Below are positions 9,480-19,203 of a stretch of DNA of 64,000 nt, one piece after another. A program made the translations under genes and the position numbers. Every line of letters starts with the position of its first letter. Within the stretch, counting starts at the first letter, position 1. The notes beneath the pieces are model-generated. The model saw only the letters and a program-made list of their open reading frames with translations, ran no database searches and had not been told where the DNA came from. The stretch is from Microbacterium sp. Se63.02b (GTDB lineage Bacteria; Actinomycetota; Actinomycetes; Actinomycetales; Microbacteriaceae). The stretch is from NCBI RefSeq assembly GCF_014171575.1, contig NZ_CP050453.1, positions 1,736,001 through 1,800,000 of the forward strand, in the 5' to 3' direction.

Positions 9480-11243
9480 GTGGTCACTCGTCTTTCGAAC
9501 TTCTTCCTCCGCACGCTCCGCGAAGACCCTGCAGGCGCAGAGGTCGCCAGCCACCGGCTGCTGATCCGGGCCGGCTACATCCGCCCACAGGCCGCCGGCA
9601 TCTTCGCGTGGCTGCTGCCATTGGGCCTGCGCGTGAAGGCGAAGATCGAGGCGGTCGTCCGCGAGGAGATGGCCGCAGCCGGTGCGCAGGAGGTGCACTT
9701 CCCCGCGCTCATGCCGCGCGAGGCGTACGAGGCGACCGGGCGCTGGGAGGAGTACGGCGACCTGCTCTTCCGTCTGCAGGACCGCAAGGGCGGCGACTAC
9801 CTGCTCGCCCCCACCCACGAAGAAGCATTCACGCTCCTGGTGAAAGACCTCTACTCGTCGTACAAGGATCTGCCGCTCACGATCTTCCAGATCCAGGACA
9901 AGTACCGCGACGAGGCCCGCCCGCGCGCCGGGCTGCTCCGCGGCCGGGAGTTCACGATGAAGGACGCGTACTCCTTCGACGCGTCCGACGAGGGGCTCGA
10001 CGTCAGCTACCAGGCGCAGCGCGACGCGTATGAGCGCATCTTCCAGCGTCTCGGCCTCGAGTACGTCATCGTCCAGGCGGATGCCGGCGCGATGGGAGGG
10101 TCGCGGAGCGAGGAGTTCCTGCACCCGACCCCGGTCGGCGAAGACACCTTCGTACGCAGCGCCGGAGGCTATGCCGCGAACGTCGAGGCCTTCACGACCG
10201 CTGTTCCAGAGGCGATCGCATACGACCCCGACGCGACCCCTGTGATCTTCGACTCGCCCGACACCCCGACCATCGAGACCCTGGTCGCCCACAGCAACCG
10301 TGTGCTGGACGGCGAGTACACGGCGGCCGACACGCTCAAGAACGTCGTTCTGGCGCTCACCCACCTCGATGGGACGCGCGAACTCGTCGTCGTGGGCATT
10401 CCCGGCGACCGCGAGGTCGATGAGAAGCGCGCAGAGGTGGCGTTCGCGCCCGCCGAGGTCGAGACCGCCACCGCGGACGACTTCGAGAACAACCCGCTGC
10501 TCGTGAAGGGCTACATCGGACCCTGGTCGCCCACAGGCGCCGTGCTGGGCGAGGAGTCGGCCACCGGTATCCGCTACCTGGTCGACCCGCGTGTGAGCGA
10601 GGGGACGAGCTGGATCACGGGTGCGAACATCGACCAGAAGCACGCGCACTCCGTCGTCGCCGGGCGCGACTTCGCCGCCGACGGGATCGTGGAGATCGCG
10701 AACGTCCGCGCGGGCGATCCCGCCCCCGACGGCTCGGGTCCCGTCGAACTCGCCCGCGGTATGGAGATCGGACACGTCTTCCAGCTCGGCCGCAAGTACG
10801 CCGAGGCGCTCGGGCTGAAGGTCCTGAACGAGAACGGCAAGCTCGTCACGGTCACGATGGGCTCCTACGGCATCGGCGTCACGCGCATCCTGGCGATCAT
10901 CGCCGAGCTGAACAACGACGACAAGGGCCTCATCTGGCCGGCGTCCGTCGCGCCGTTCGATGTGCAGGTCGTCGCGGCTGGCCGTGATCAGGTCGCGTTC
11001 GACGTGGCGGAGCACCTCTCCGCGCAGCTCGAGGCCACGGGAATCGACGTGCTGTACGACGATCGCCCGAAGGTCTCGCCCGGCGTGAAGTTCGGCGACG
11101 CGGAACTGGTCGGCGTGCCGAAGATCGTGATCGTCGGGCGCGGTGCGGCCGATGGGCAGGTCGAACTGTGGGACCGCGTCAGCGGAGATCGCGACGCGGT
11201 CTCGGTCGACGAGGTCGTCGCGCGCCTCACCGCCGCGGTCTGA
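9480..11243 (+). CDS. proS: Prolyl-tRNA synthetase
   Basis: Class II aminoacyl-tRNA synthetase of the bacterial type, 587 residues. Motif 2 appears as [21 protein letters not shown] sequence (about residues 140-156) and motif 3 near GSYGIGVTR (about 460-468). Between them lies the insertion (editing) domain, with the conserved TLKNVV stretch, that clears Ala-tRNA(Pro). The C-terminal anticodon-binding domain follows. Length is normal and the frame is intact. The start is GTG 9480, six bases after TAGACT, so the message is probably leaderless. Confidence 0.97.
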   Translation: MVTRLSNFFLRTLREDPAGAEVASHRLLIRAGYIRPQAAGIFAWLLPLGLRVKAKIEAVVREEMAAAGAQEVHFPALMPREAYEATGRWEEYGDLLFRLQDRKGGDYLLAPTHEEAFTLLVKDLYSSYKDLPLTIFQIQDKYRDEARPRAGLLRGREFTMKDAYSFDASDEGLDVSYQAQRDAYERIFQRLGLEYVIVQADAGAMGGSRSEEFLHPTPVGEDTFVRSAGGYAANVEAFTTAVPEAIAYDPDATPVIFDSPDTPTIETLVAHSNRVLDGEYTAADTLKNVVLALTHLDGTRELVVVGIPGDREVDEKRAEVAFAPAEVETATADDFENNPLLVKGYIGPWSPTGAVLGEESATGIRYLVDPRVSEGTSWITGANIDQKHAHSVVAGRDFAADGIVEIANVRAGDPAPDGSGPVELARGMEIGHVFQLGRKYAEALGLKVLNENGKLVTVTMGSYGIGVTRILAIIAELNNDDKGLIWPASVAPFDVQVVAAGRDQVAFDVAEHLSAQLEATGIDVLYDDRPKVSPGVKFGDAELVGVPKIVIVGRGAADGQVELWDRVSGDRDAVSVDEVVARLTAAV

Positions 11244-11260
11244 ACCTCACGGCCGCGTCG

Positions 11261-11764
11261 TCAGCAGACGATGTGGCCGTGGTTCATGATGTCGTCGTCC
11301 GGGGTGTCGCGGGTGACGAGGGATCTGAGCGCTCCGGCGGCCATGGCGATCCTGCCCTTCGACGGTTCCCAGAACTCCGTCACGGTCGGCGTCACCTTGA
11401 GCAGTGCGATGCCCGGTGTGTCGAGGCCGTCGGCGAACCAGATGTCGAGCGACGGAGTGTAGAGCTCCTCCATCTTCGCCCTGTCGTGCACGACTTCGGC
11501 GGTGCCGGCGACCGACACGTAGCGCATCCCCTTGCTGTCGCAGTAGGACAGGCCCACGTCATGGTGGCGTCGAGCCTCCTCGACCTTCTCGGTGTCTTCC
11601 GCGGTGAAGAACCAGATGTCGCCGGCGTCGTCCATCTGCCGGGTCGACATCGGTCGACTGACGAGGTGGCCGTCGTCGTCGATCGTGGTGAGCATCGTGA
11701 AGTCGATGTCCTCCACGAGCTCGGCGACGCGGGCGAGGGCTTCGGGTCCTGTGATCTCCGTCAT
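11261..11764 (-). CDS. Pyridoxamine 5'-phosphate oxidase-fold protein (general stress 26-like)
   Basis: A 167-residue split-barrel flavin/F420-binding-fold protein. The N-terminal half holds FTMLTTIDDDGHLVSRPM and WFFTAEDTEKV, typical of the general-stress-protein-26 group of the PPOX superfamily. The substrate and cofactor are not deducible. The start at 11764 (MTEITG) is preferred over the longer open frame because family members begin close to this point. It converges on proS and lies downstream of the TetR gene on the same strand, with a 104-base gap. Confidence 0.8.
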   Translation of the reverse strand: MTEITGPEALARVAELVEDIDFTMLTTIDDDGHLVSRPMSTRQMDDAGDIWFFTAEDTEKVEEARRHHDVGLSYCDSKGMRYVSVAGTAEVVHDRAKMEELYTPSLDIWFADGLDTPGIALLKVTPTVTEFWEPSKGRIAMAAGALRSLVTRDTPDDDIMNHGHIVC

Positions 11765-11868
11765 GATGCAACTGTGCCGCGAGAGGTGCGGGCACGGCAC
11801 GGGCGTTGACAGCGGCCCGGGAACATGATCGGCGCACGGCGCCGTCCTGGACGATCGCTCGGGGCGGC

Positions 11869-12468
11869 TCAGGGCTCGAGCGGGCAGTCCAGCGCCGTGC
11901 TGGCGTAGGACAGGATGTTGGCGCGGTACGTCTCGGCCCCCAGTTCGAGGCCGATCAGGGGGTAGAGATCGTAGGCGTCCTCGAGCGCCACGATGTTCCG
12001 CGCGATGACGCCGATGTCGGCGCGGGGTCGGAAGGCGGCGAGGGCGGTGCCGATCTCGATGGTCGATCGGTAGAGGGCGACCTGACGCTCGACGATCGAA
12101 CGGTGCAGGGGGCGGTACTGGGGTTGCTCGCGCAGAAGCGGGATGCTCTCGTATGCCATGCGCAGGTGGTCGCTGATCTCGTCCGGGACTCCGGCCACGA
12201 TGAGCGCCACGAGTCGCTTCGCGGGGTCCGGCTCCCGTTCGGCCAGGGAGCGTCGGCGGTCGTACATCTCCTCGAGCACACCCTCGACGGTCGCGTACAT
12301 CAGTTCGTCGAAGCTCGAGAAGTAGTACAGCACGCTTCCCGCGCTGACCGATGCCTCGGCCGCGACCGCTCGTACGTTCGTTCCGAGGATGCCGCTGCGC
12401 CCGGCGACGCGTCGGGTCGCGGAGATCAGCTCTGCTCGCCTGGTCGCATGCTTGCGCTGCTCGGCCAC
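11869..12468 (-). CDS. TetR/AcrR-family regulator of the permease-peptidase module
   Basis: A 199-residue repressor with an N-terminal helix-turn-helix (about residues 12-58, with VRAVAAEASVSAGSVLYYF) and a BetI-like C-terminal ligand domain. It lies 21 bases downstream of the APC permease on the same strand, so the two are likely one transcript. The palindrome TGAACA-N2-TGTTCA between the permease and the divergent P1 peptidase is the best candidate operator. The ligand is unknown, plausibly the substrate carried by the permease. Confidence 0.85.
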   Translation of the reverse strand: MAEQRKHATRRAELISATRRVAGRSGILGTNVRAVAAEASVSAGSVLYYFSSFDELMYATVEGVLEEMYDRRRSLAEREPDPAKRLVALIVAGVPDEISDHLRMAYESIPLLREQPQYRPLHRSIVERQVALYRSTIEIGTALAAFRPRADIGVIARNIVALEDAYDLYPLIGLELGAETYRANILSYASTALDCPLEP

Positions 12469-12489
12469 GTATCCTCCTCGTGCCTGGCG

Positions 12490-13950
12490 CTACTCGTCGT
12501 CGGGAACGAGCGTGGTGAGTTCAGCATAGTGCTGGGGTCGACGCTTCTTCAGGACGAGGCCGACGATGATGCCGGCGAGGAACAGGACGGGCGTGGGGGC
12601 GAGGAGGGCGAGGTTGATCGGACCCGTGAGGCCGGTGACGAGGTCGAAGTTCATGGCGATCAGGGCGAACCCGACCATCAGTCCGATCGCTCCGAGTGCG
12701 GGGGCGACCAGGACCCGCCAGATGCTGTGCCCGCGTCGTCCTCTGAGGAAGAACCCGACGACGGCGATCGCGGCCACCGCCTGCGCGAAGACGAGGCCGG
12801 CGACACCGATCGAGTACACCGGGAGCGCGAAGCCGAGGAACGGGTCCGCTCCGCTGACGATCGTCAGCACGATGGCCGCGAGCGACACGACGGAGATCAC
12901 GAGGCTGGCATGGTGCGGCGCCTGCGAGGTCGGCTGCGTCTGAGCGAGCCAGCCGGGCAGCAGGCGTTCTCGGCCCAGCGAGAAGAGGTACCGCGAGCTG
13001 GCGTTATGGAACGCCAGGAGGCAGGCGAAGAAGCTCGTGACGATGAGCACGCGCATGGTCACCGAGGCCCACTCGCCGAGGTATGCGTCGCCGGCATGGA
13101 ACACCATGTCCTGGAAGTCGTCCTGCATCGCCAGCTTCAGCACGCCCTCCACTCCGAAGGCGACGGTCAGCACCCAGAAGGTGAATGCGTAGAAGATGCC
13201 GAGGAAGGCGATCGAGATGTAGGTCGCCATCGGCACTGTGCGCGCAGGATCCTTCGCCTCCTCGGTGTAGATCGCGGTGCTCTCGAAGCCGAGATAGGCG
13301 CCGAAGCCGAACACGAAGAGCGCACCGCTCCCGGCCGCGAAGAACACGTTCTCGGGGGCGAACGAGGCGAAGGAGACGGGTTCCGGCCCGCCCTTGGCGA
13401 GGACGGCGACGGCGAGGATGAGCAGGATGGCGACCTCTGCCGTGAGCAGGACGCCCAGGACCTTCGCTCCGACGTCGATCTTGTGGTAGCCGAGGACCCC
13501 GACGACGACGAGTGCCAGCAGGGCGTACACCGTCCACGGGAGATCGATGCCGAACAGCGCGGAGAATGTCATCTCGCCGAAGAAGCCGACGAACCCGTAG
13601 AAGCAGATGCACAGCGCCGTGTAGGAGAAGATCGTGACGAAGACGATGCCGATGCCGATCGGCTTCCCGAGACCTCGAGCCCCGTAGACGTAGAACGCGC
13701 CGGTGTTCCGCACGTACCGCGACATCGCCGTGAAGCCGACGGCGAAGAGCATCAGCACGACACCGCTCGCGAGCATCGCGCCCGGACCTCCGATCCCGGC
13801 GAGGCGGAAGTCGGTGGCCGCTGCGCTCGCGACGACCGTGAGGGGCGCTGCCGCCGAGACGACGAAGAAGACGATCGCCCAGACGCCGAGACGTCGCTGC
13901 GCGAGCGTGGTCGTGGTCGTTCGGACGGCGGGAGGATTCGACTGAGACAT
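12490..13950 (-). CDS. APC-superfamily amino acid permease
   Basis: About 486 residues with twelve or more hydrophobic segments and the early consensus of amino acid/polyamine/organocation carriers (AIVFFVVSAAAPLTV; later GFESTAIYTEEAKDP, the helix 6-7 region). It probably imports an amino acid or small peptide-like compound. The start at 13950 (MSQSN) has a GGAG ribosome site ten bases upstream; an in-frame ATG at 14013 is possible but less likely. It is divergent from the P1 peptidase and followed by the TetR gene, which suggests substrate-specific uptake, cleavage and control in one module. Confidence 0.85.
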   Translation of the reverse strand: MSQSNPPAVRTTTTTLAQRRLGVWAIVFFVVSAAAPLTVVASAAATDFRLAGIGGPGAMLASGVVLMLFAVGFTAMSRYVRNTGAFYVYGARGLGKPIGIGIVFVTIFSYTALCICFYGFVGFFGEMTFSALFGIDLPWTVYALLALVVVGVLGYHKIDVGAKVLGVLLTAEVAILLILAVAVLAKGGPEPVSFASFAPENVFFAAGSGALFVFGFGAYLGFESTAIYTEEAKDPARTVPMATYISIAFLGIFYAFTFWVLTVAFGVEGVLKLAMQDDFQDMVFHAGDAYLGEWASVTMRVLIVTSFFACLLAFHNASSRYLFSLGRERLLPGWLAQTQPTSQAPHHASLVISVVSLAAIVLTIVSGADPFLGFALPVYSIGVAGLVFAQAVAAIAVVGFFLRGRRGHSIWRVLVAPALGAIGLMVGFALIAMNFDLVTGLTGPINLALLAPTPVLFLAGIIVGLVLKKRRPQHYAELTTLVPDDE

Positions 13951-14065
13951 CTGCGGCTCCGGAATCTGCGTGGTCGGGTGGCGCGGCACGGGGTCGGATG
14001 ACCGCCTGAACATGGAGTCAAAAGGTTGTCTCTTCTTAAGTCAAGTAAAAACGTGAATTGTGACC

Positions 14066-14086
14066 TAGTATCTGAACAACTGTTCA
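14066..14086 (+). promoter_or_regulatory. TetR-type palindrome at the P1 peptidase promoter
   Basis: TAGTAT (14066-14071) is a plausible -10 for the peptidase gene. Immediately after it lies TGAACA-AC-TGTTCA (14073-14086), an inverted repeat with perfect six-base arms, which would straddle the transcription start. A lone TGAACA half-site is also present at 14007-14012. The neighbouring TetR protein is the likely binder. Confidence 0.6.
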
Positions 14087-14098
14087 AGTGAGATCGGA

Positions 14099-15303
14099 AT
14101 GCGGATGGGTGCATCGCTGTCGTCGGAATCGTCGAGCGAATCGGTGAGGGGGCGAGATCTCGGGATCCCGTTCGAGGGGCGCACCGGCCCCGGAGGAGCG
14201 ATCACCGACGTCCCGGGCGTCGCGGTGGGCTACCGGACTCTGATCGAGGGCGAAGGGCGCGGGGCTGCGCGCACCGGAGTGACGGCGATTCTTCCTCGTG
14301 GGCGGGGCGGCGTCGGTGTGCCGTGCGCGGCCGCCGTCCACTCCTTCAACGGAAACGGCGAGCTCACCGGTCGCTCCTGGATCGATGAATCCGGATCCCT
14401 CGCGATGCCGATCGGCATCACGAGCTCGCATGCGGTCGGGGCGGTGCACGCAGGCATCGAGGCCTGGGTGGCCGAGATCGCGCCGGACGTCGCCGCGCAG
14501 TGGATGCTCCCCGTGGTCGGGGAGACCTGGGACGGCTACCTCAACGACATCAACGGCGGACACGTCACGCCCCGGGATGCATGGGCTGCGCTCGAATCCG
14601 CCTCCTCCGATGCTCCGGCTGAGGGCAACGTCGGCGGCGGTACCGGCATGAACTGCTACGGCTTCAAGGGCGGCACGGGGACCTCGTCCAGGGTCGTGTC
14701 GTACGGCGACGAGGAGTACACGGTCGGCGTGCTCATCCAGGCGAACTTCGGATCGCGCGAGGAGTTGCACCTCGCGGGCATGAGCCTCGGAGCGTGCTCG
14801 ACCGTCCCGAATCCGATGGGGGAGGACGACTGGTTCGCTCGGGACCGAGGACAGCGCGCGCCGGGTGGCGCCGGTTCGGCGATCGTGATCATCGCCACGG
14901 ACGCCCCGTTCCTTCCCGGGCAGTGCGCCGCGCTGGCCCGTCGCGGGCGCTCGGTCTCGGACGCAGCGGAACGGCGGGAAGCCACTTCTCGGGCGACATC
15001 GTGCTGGCCTTCTCCACCGCGAACGAGGGCGCGCTGACCTCCGCCTTCCCCGACGGGACCGACGCGGAGTACGAGACCATGCGCCTGATTCCCTGGGGGC
15101 GGATCGATCCGTTCCTCACGGCCGCCGTCCAGGCCGTGGACGAGGCTGTGTGGAACGCTCTCGTCGCGGCACGGGACATGACGGGGCGAGACGGCCACAG
15201 GAGTCCCGCGCTCCCGCACGACGAGATCCGTGCGGCGGTCGCCCGGACGCGAGTCGCTCGTCCCGACGGTGTGGCACAGGGTCGCGGTCGCCCCGGATCA
15301 TGA
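14099..15303 (+). CDS. P1-family N-terminal-nucleophile peptidase (DmpA-like), one frame break
   Basis: L-aminopeptidase/D-esterase family enzyme of about 401 residues that matures by cutting itself before a serine. EGNVGGGTGM and GFKGGTGTSSR mark the alpha part. The self-cleavage site fits GGAG-SAIVIIATDAP (around 14870-14900), the nucleophile being the Ser after Gly. The frame breaks near 14945-14950, where one extra G (GGG to GGGG) restores ARRGALGLGRSG. Divergent from an APC permease with its TetR regulator, it probably processes the imported compound. The end at 15303 lies 12 bases before the next start. Confidence 0.85.
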
Positions 15304-15315
15304 CACCCTGGTGTC

Positions 15316-16269
15316 ATGATCGACGAACCTCTTCCCGAAGCCCTCAGCTCTGAGATCAACGCCGTCCTGGACGATGCGGGAGTGCACACCGACAGACGGC
15401 TGGTCATGCGCATGCTGCGCACGGCGATCCTGTTGGGCGAGGATGGTGCCGATCGCCTCGACCTGAAGATCGCCTCGGCGGCCCTGGCCGAGATGCGCGA
15501 CGCGTTCCGGCTGTTCGCGCCTTTCAGGGGAGTCCCGAAAGTGACGGTCTTCGGGTCGGCTCGCACCAGGCAGGACGACCCCTTGTACCTCACTGCCCGC
15601 GATGTCGCCACAGCACTGGCCGGCGACGGATGGATGGTCGTCACGGGTGCAGGACCCGGGATCATGCAGGCGGCCTCCGAGGGAGCCGGGCCCGCGCTTT
15701 CGCTCGGCGTGTCGATCCGGCTGCCGTTCGAGGAGAAGCCGAACGGCTTCGTCACGGGTCAGGATCACGTCGTCGCGATGAAGTACTTCTTCACCCGCAA
15801 ACTGATGCTCATCAAGGAGTCCCTCGGGTTCATCTGCCTTCCGGGCGGGTTCGGCACGCTCGACGAGATGTTCGAACTGCTCACGCTGCAACAGACGGGC
15901 AAGGCGGAGCCGACGCCGATCGTTCTGCTGGACCAACCGGGCGGCACGTTCTGGCAGGGGCTTCGCAGCTTCATCGACGACCACCTCGCGCCCACCGGCG
16001 TGATCTCGGAGGGCGACTTCGATCGCGTCGTGATCACCGATTCGGTCGAGGCCGCCCGTGCCGAGATCACCGGGTTCTGGCACAACTACGACTCGCTGCG
16101 GTGGGTCGGCGACGCGCTGGTGCTGCGGCTGAAGGCCGAGCCGACGGACGCCGAGATCGAGGAGCTCAACGAGCAGTTCGCCTCGATGCTCTCGTCGGGG
16201 CGGATAGAACGGACGGCCCCGCGGCAGCCGGAGGTCGCGGACGACGACAACCTCGACCTCCCCGGCTGA
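15316..16269 (+). CDS. LOG-family Rossmann-fold protein (nucleotide 5'-monophosphate phosphoribohydrolase-like)
   Basis: The 317-residue protein contains the family signature PGGFGTLDEMFE (about residues 176-187) and an upstream GAGPGIMQA. LOG-type enzymes release free cytokinin bases or cleave nucleotide monophosphates to base and ribose phosphate. The N-terminal 75 residues and C-terminal 60 residues extend beyond the minimal LOG fold, so this is the larger class for which activity is less certain. It follows the P1 peptidase by 12 bases, possibly as an operon. Confidence 0.8.
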   Translation: MIDEPLPEALSSEINAVLDDAGVHTDRRLVMRMLRTAILLGEDGADRLDLKIASAALAEMRDAFRLFAPFRGVPKVTVFGSARTRQDDPLYLTARDVATALAGDGWMVVTGAGPGIMQAASEGAGPALSLGVSIRLPFEEKPNGFVTGQDHVVAMKYFFTRKLMLIKESLGFICLPGGFGTLDEMFELLTLQQTGKAEPTPIVLLDQPGGTFWQGLRSFIDDHLAPTGVISEGDFDRVVITDSVEAARAEITGFWHNYDSLRWVGDALVLRLKAEPTDAEIEELNEQFASMLSSGRIERTAPRQPEVADDDNLDLPG

Positions 16270-16323
16270 TCCTGCACCTGGATCAGCGGCAGGTGGGGAA
16301 TCTGTTCCGGCTGATCGGAGCCG

Positions 16324-17679
16324 TCAACGCGCTTCCGTCCGCTCCCGCGCGGTGATCCGATCGGCGAAGTCCGCGAGGTCGATGGCACGGCCGAGGATGC
16401 GCTCAGCGGCCCGGTGACCGGAGGCGAAGGCGGCACCGACCGTGGCCGGCTCATCGCCCCAGGTGGCCTCACCGGCGAAGTGCAGGACGCCGTCGACGGG
16501 GCCGGCCAGGGCGTCGTGGTCGTGATGCGACGAACCCGTGGCCAGATAGGAGTACGAGCCGTTCGAGAACCGGTCATCGCCCCAGCGGGTGACCCAGTGT
16601 GCGAGCGGCTCGCCGACGGCACGTCCGTAGAGGAGGCGCAGGGCGCCGAGCGCGTCGGCGACGATCTCCGCATCGGCGTGCTGCTGCATCCGGCGACCGA
16701 ACGGGCCGGCGGCGAAGGTGAGCAGCGTCGGGACGCCGCTGACGGCGGAGACGTCATACCAGGAGTGCCAGTGCTCGCCGGCTTCGCCCAGCGCGCGGAC
16801 CACATACGCCTCGTCGTTCCAGAAGCGTTCGGGGAACTGGACGAACACCTTGTTGAACACACCCATCGCGAGCCGCGAGATGGGGCCGGAGACCGCATCG
16901 GGGAGCGCCGGTTCGAACGCGATCGCGCCTGCCTTGAGGATGCCGAGCGGCACGGTCACGATCGCCTGATCCGCGTGGTATTCGGTCCCGTTCGCGTGGA
17001 CGACGACCCCGTCGGAGGAACGACTCACCCGCGTCACGGCGTGCTCGAGACGCACGTCGAGGCCGGCGCCGATCCGTCTCGGCAGCTCGTCGTATCCGCG
17101 GGGGAAGATCACCTCGTCGCCCTCGATCGCGTCCTCGTCGAGACCGTGCGCGTCGAGGTCGCCGATCCACGCGCCGCACTGCTCCTCGACCCGGTGGCGG
17201 AAGAACTCTCGGATCTCGTCGATGCGCTCGGGAGGCAGGCCCGACCGGTCGAGGGCGCGCTCGGTGACATCCAGGTAGGTGTCGCCGGGGGAGGAGGAGC
17301 TGATCTCCTCCAGGAGGAGGCGGTCGGCCATGTCGACGTCTTCGATCCACTCGGCGGTGGCCGCGGAGCCCATGCGCCGACCGTCCCCGTCGAAGTACTC
17401 CATCGGGCGTCCGCCGACCTGGAAGCTGCCGACCGTGTACTCGATCGTGGGAACGCCGAGTGCCTGGACGAGGTCCCACAGAGGAGAGTCCTCGATCCCG
17501 TGGATCCACGAGGCGCCGAGGTCGACCGGGTACCCGGCGCTGCGGTCGGTGTGCATTCGTCCGCCGATGCGGTCGCGACCCTCGAGGACGACGACCTTCT
17601 GCCCCGCGTCGACGAGCATCCGGGCGCTCGTGAGCCCCGACATCCCTGCGCCGATCACGATGGTGTCGAATGTGCTCAC
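16324..17679 (-). CDS. Flavin-dependent amine oxidase
   Basis: FAD enzyme of 451 residues with an N-terminal dinucleotide-binding motif (VIGAGMSGLTSARML), the GRDRIGGRMHT flavin motif, and the C-terminal FAGEATWGDEPATVGAAFASG motif of monoamine/polyamine oxidases. It probably oxidises a small amine with release of aldehyde and hydrogen peroxide; the substrate is unknown. The start is GTG 17679, behind a strong GGAGGAG ribosome site; longer frames upstream overlap nusA and are not coding. It is divergent from nusA and converges on the LOG gene. Confidence 0.88.
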   Translation of the reverse strand: MSTFDTIVIGAGMSGLTSARMLVDAGQKVVVLEGRDRIGGRMHTDRSAGYPVDLGASWIHGIEDSPLWDLVQALGVPTIEYTVGSFQVGGRPMEYFDGDGRRMGSAATAEWIEDVDMADRLLLEEISSSSPGDTYLDVTERALDRSGLPPERIDEIREFFRHRVEEQCGAWIGDLDAHGLDEDAIEGDEVIFPRGYDELPRRIGAGLDVRLEHAVTRVSRSSDGVVVHANGTEYHADQAIVTVPLGILKAGAIAFEPALPDAVSGPISRLAMGVFNKVFVQFPERFWNDEAYVVRALGEAGEHWHSWYDVSAVSGVPTLLTFAAGPFGRRMQQHADAEIVADALGALRLLYGRAVGEPLAHWVTRWGDDRFSNGSYSYLATGSSHHDHDALAGPVDGVLHFAGEATWGDEPATVGAAFASGHRAAERILGRAIDLADFADRITARERTEAR

Positions 17680-17808
17680 GTGCTCCTCCTCGAACGATCC
17701 CGCTTCCCACACCGCCGCGGCCGCGCCGGAGTCGGTCGGCACAGGGTATCGTGGTACGGATGTCGCGCGTGCGAACAGGCGCGACGAGAGCTGAATAGAG
17801 AGGCCGTC

Positions 17809-18792
17809 ATGGACATCGAACTGAGTCTTCTGCGAGGGATCGAGAAGGAGAAGGCGATCCCCTTCGATGAGCTCGTCGCGATCATCGAGCAGGCGATCCT
17901 GACCGCGTACTCCAAGCACGTCTCCGAAGACGGCGCGACTCCCGAAGGCGTCCGCGTCGACCTGGACCGCAAGACCGGGCACGTCGCCGTGCTCCAGGTC
18001 GTCCGGGATGAGGAGGGCGCCGTGATCGGCGAGGAGGACGCCACTCCCGACGACTTCGGTCGCATCGCCGCCTTCGCCGCGAAGCAGGTCATCAGCCAAC
18101 GTCTGCGTGACATCGCCGACGATGTGGTGCTCGGCGACTTCAAGGACAAAGAGGGCGACATCGTCGCCGGAGTCATCCAGCAGGGCCCCAACCCGCGCAT
18201 GATCCACGTCGATCTCGGCGCGGTCGAGGCGATCCTGCCGCCGGAGGAGCAGGTGCCGGGCGAGGAGTACACCCACGGCTCGCGTCTCCGCGTCTATGTG
18301 ACGAGCGTCGCCAAGGGGCTCAAGGGCCCGCAGATCACGGTCTCGCGCACCCACCCCGGACTCGTCCGCAAGCTCTTCGCCCTCGAGGTGCCCGAGATCG
18401 CGGCCGGTCTGGTCGAGATCGTCGCCCTGGCCCGAGAGGCCGGGCACCGCACGAAGATCGCGGTGAAGGCGAACGACCCGTCGATCAATGCGAAGGGCGC
18501 CTGCATCGGTGAGCTCGGCCGTCGCGTCAGGGCCGTCACCGAGGAGCTCGCGGGGGAGAAGATCGACATCGTCGACTACGACCAGGACCTCCCGGTGTTC
18601 GTCGCCCATGCTCTGTCTCCTGCGAAGGTCACGAGCTCGTTCGTGCTCGACGCCTCCACCAAGGCCGTCCGTGCGCTCGTCCCCGACTACCAGCTGTCGC
18701 TCGCGATCGGCAAGGAGGGTCAGAACGCGCGTCTGGCTGCCAAGCTCACGGGTGCCAAGATCGACATCCAGCCGGACAGCATCCTCGACTGA
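17809..18792 (+). CDS. nusA: Transcription termination/antitermination factor NusA
   Basis: RNA polymerase-binding factor of 327 residues: N-terminal polymerase-binding domain (1-115), S1 domain (about 120-195, DIVAGVIQQG) and two KH domains (about 205-325, with GACIGELGRR and SLAIGKEGQNARLA). There are no C-terminal acidic repeats, as usual outside proteobacteria. It begins the nusA-ylxR-infB-rbfA cluster. The gene rimP, which normally precedes nusA, is not found upstream; a divergent amine oxidase is there instead. A TATCGT hexamer at 17747-17752 is a possible -10. Confidence 0.95.
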   Translation: MDIELSLLRGIEKEKAIPFDELVAIIEQAILTAYSKHVSEDGATPEGVRVDLDRKTGHVAVLQVVRDEEGAVIGEEDATPDDFGRIAAFAAKQVISQRLRDIADDVVLGDFKDKEGDIVAGVIQQGPNPRMIHVDLGAVEAILPPEEQVPGEEYTHGSRLRVYVTSVAKGLKGPQITVSRTHPGLVRKLFALEVPEIAAGLVEIVALAREAGHRTKIAVKANDPSINAKGACIGELGRRVRAVTEELAGEKIDIVDYDQDLPVFVAHALSPAKVTSSFVLDASTKAVRALVPDYQLSLAIGKEGQNARLAAKLTGAKIDIQPDSILD

Positions 18793-18854
18793 AAGACTCC
18801 GGCCTTCCGGATCGCGCGTTGCGCGGACGGGTCGGGGTGAAACGCAGGTGTAAG

Positions 18855-19109
18855 ATGGAACCCGTACGAACGTGCGTCGGTTGTCGCACGCGTGCTCCCC
18901 GCTCCACTCTGCTCAGGGTGGTGTCCCAGAACGACATTCTCATCGTCGATGAGCGTGCAGTCCTGCCGGGGCGCGGCGCGTGGGTGCATCCGACACAGGA
19001 ATGCATGGAGGCCGCTCTGCGGCGACGGGCATTCGGACGAGCACTGCGTGTGACCACTCAGCTGGACACACGGAACTTCGAACAGCACCCACCAAGAAAC
19101 AAAGGCTGA
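18855..19109 (+). CDS. ylxR: YlxR/DUF448 family RNA-binding protein
   Basis: An 84-residue protein beginning MEPVRTCVGCR, the conserved opening of the YlxR family (also called RnpM, reported to modulate RNase P in Bacillus). GRGAWVHP is the second family motif. The start at 18855 is chosen because this motif begins right there; the longer frame from 18819 is unsupported. It lies between nusA and infB as in most bacteria of this phylum. Confidence 0.92.
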   Translation: MEPVRTCVGCRTRAPRSTLLRVVSQNDILIVDERAVLPGRGAWVHPTQECMEAALRRRAFGRALRVTTQLDTRNFEQHPPRNKG

Positions 19110-19203
19110 ACAGCTATGGAAACAAAGTGAACGGCTCGAAATGAGACCCGTCCGCGACTAGTGGTCTGCCCTGTCTGGGTAGACCGACTCAGACAGGAGA
19201 ATT

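Noticed and set aside
16414..17808. Long forward frame fused to the N-terminus of nusA
   Set aside because: It is the antisense of the amine oxidase gene with Arg/Val/Asp-biased nonsense composition; NusA begins at 17809.
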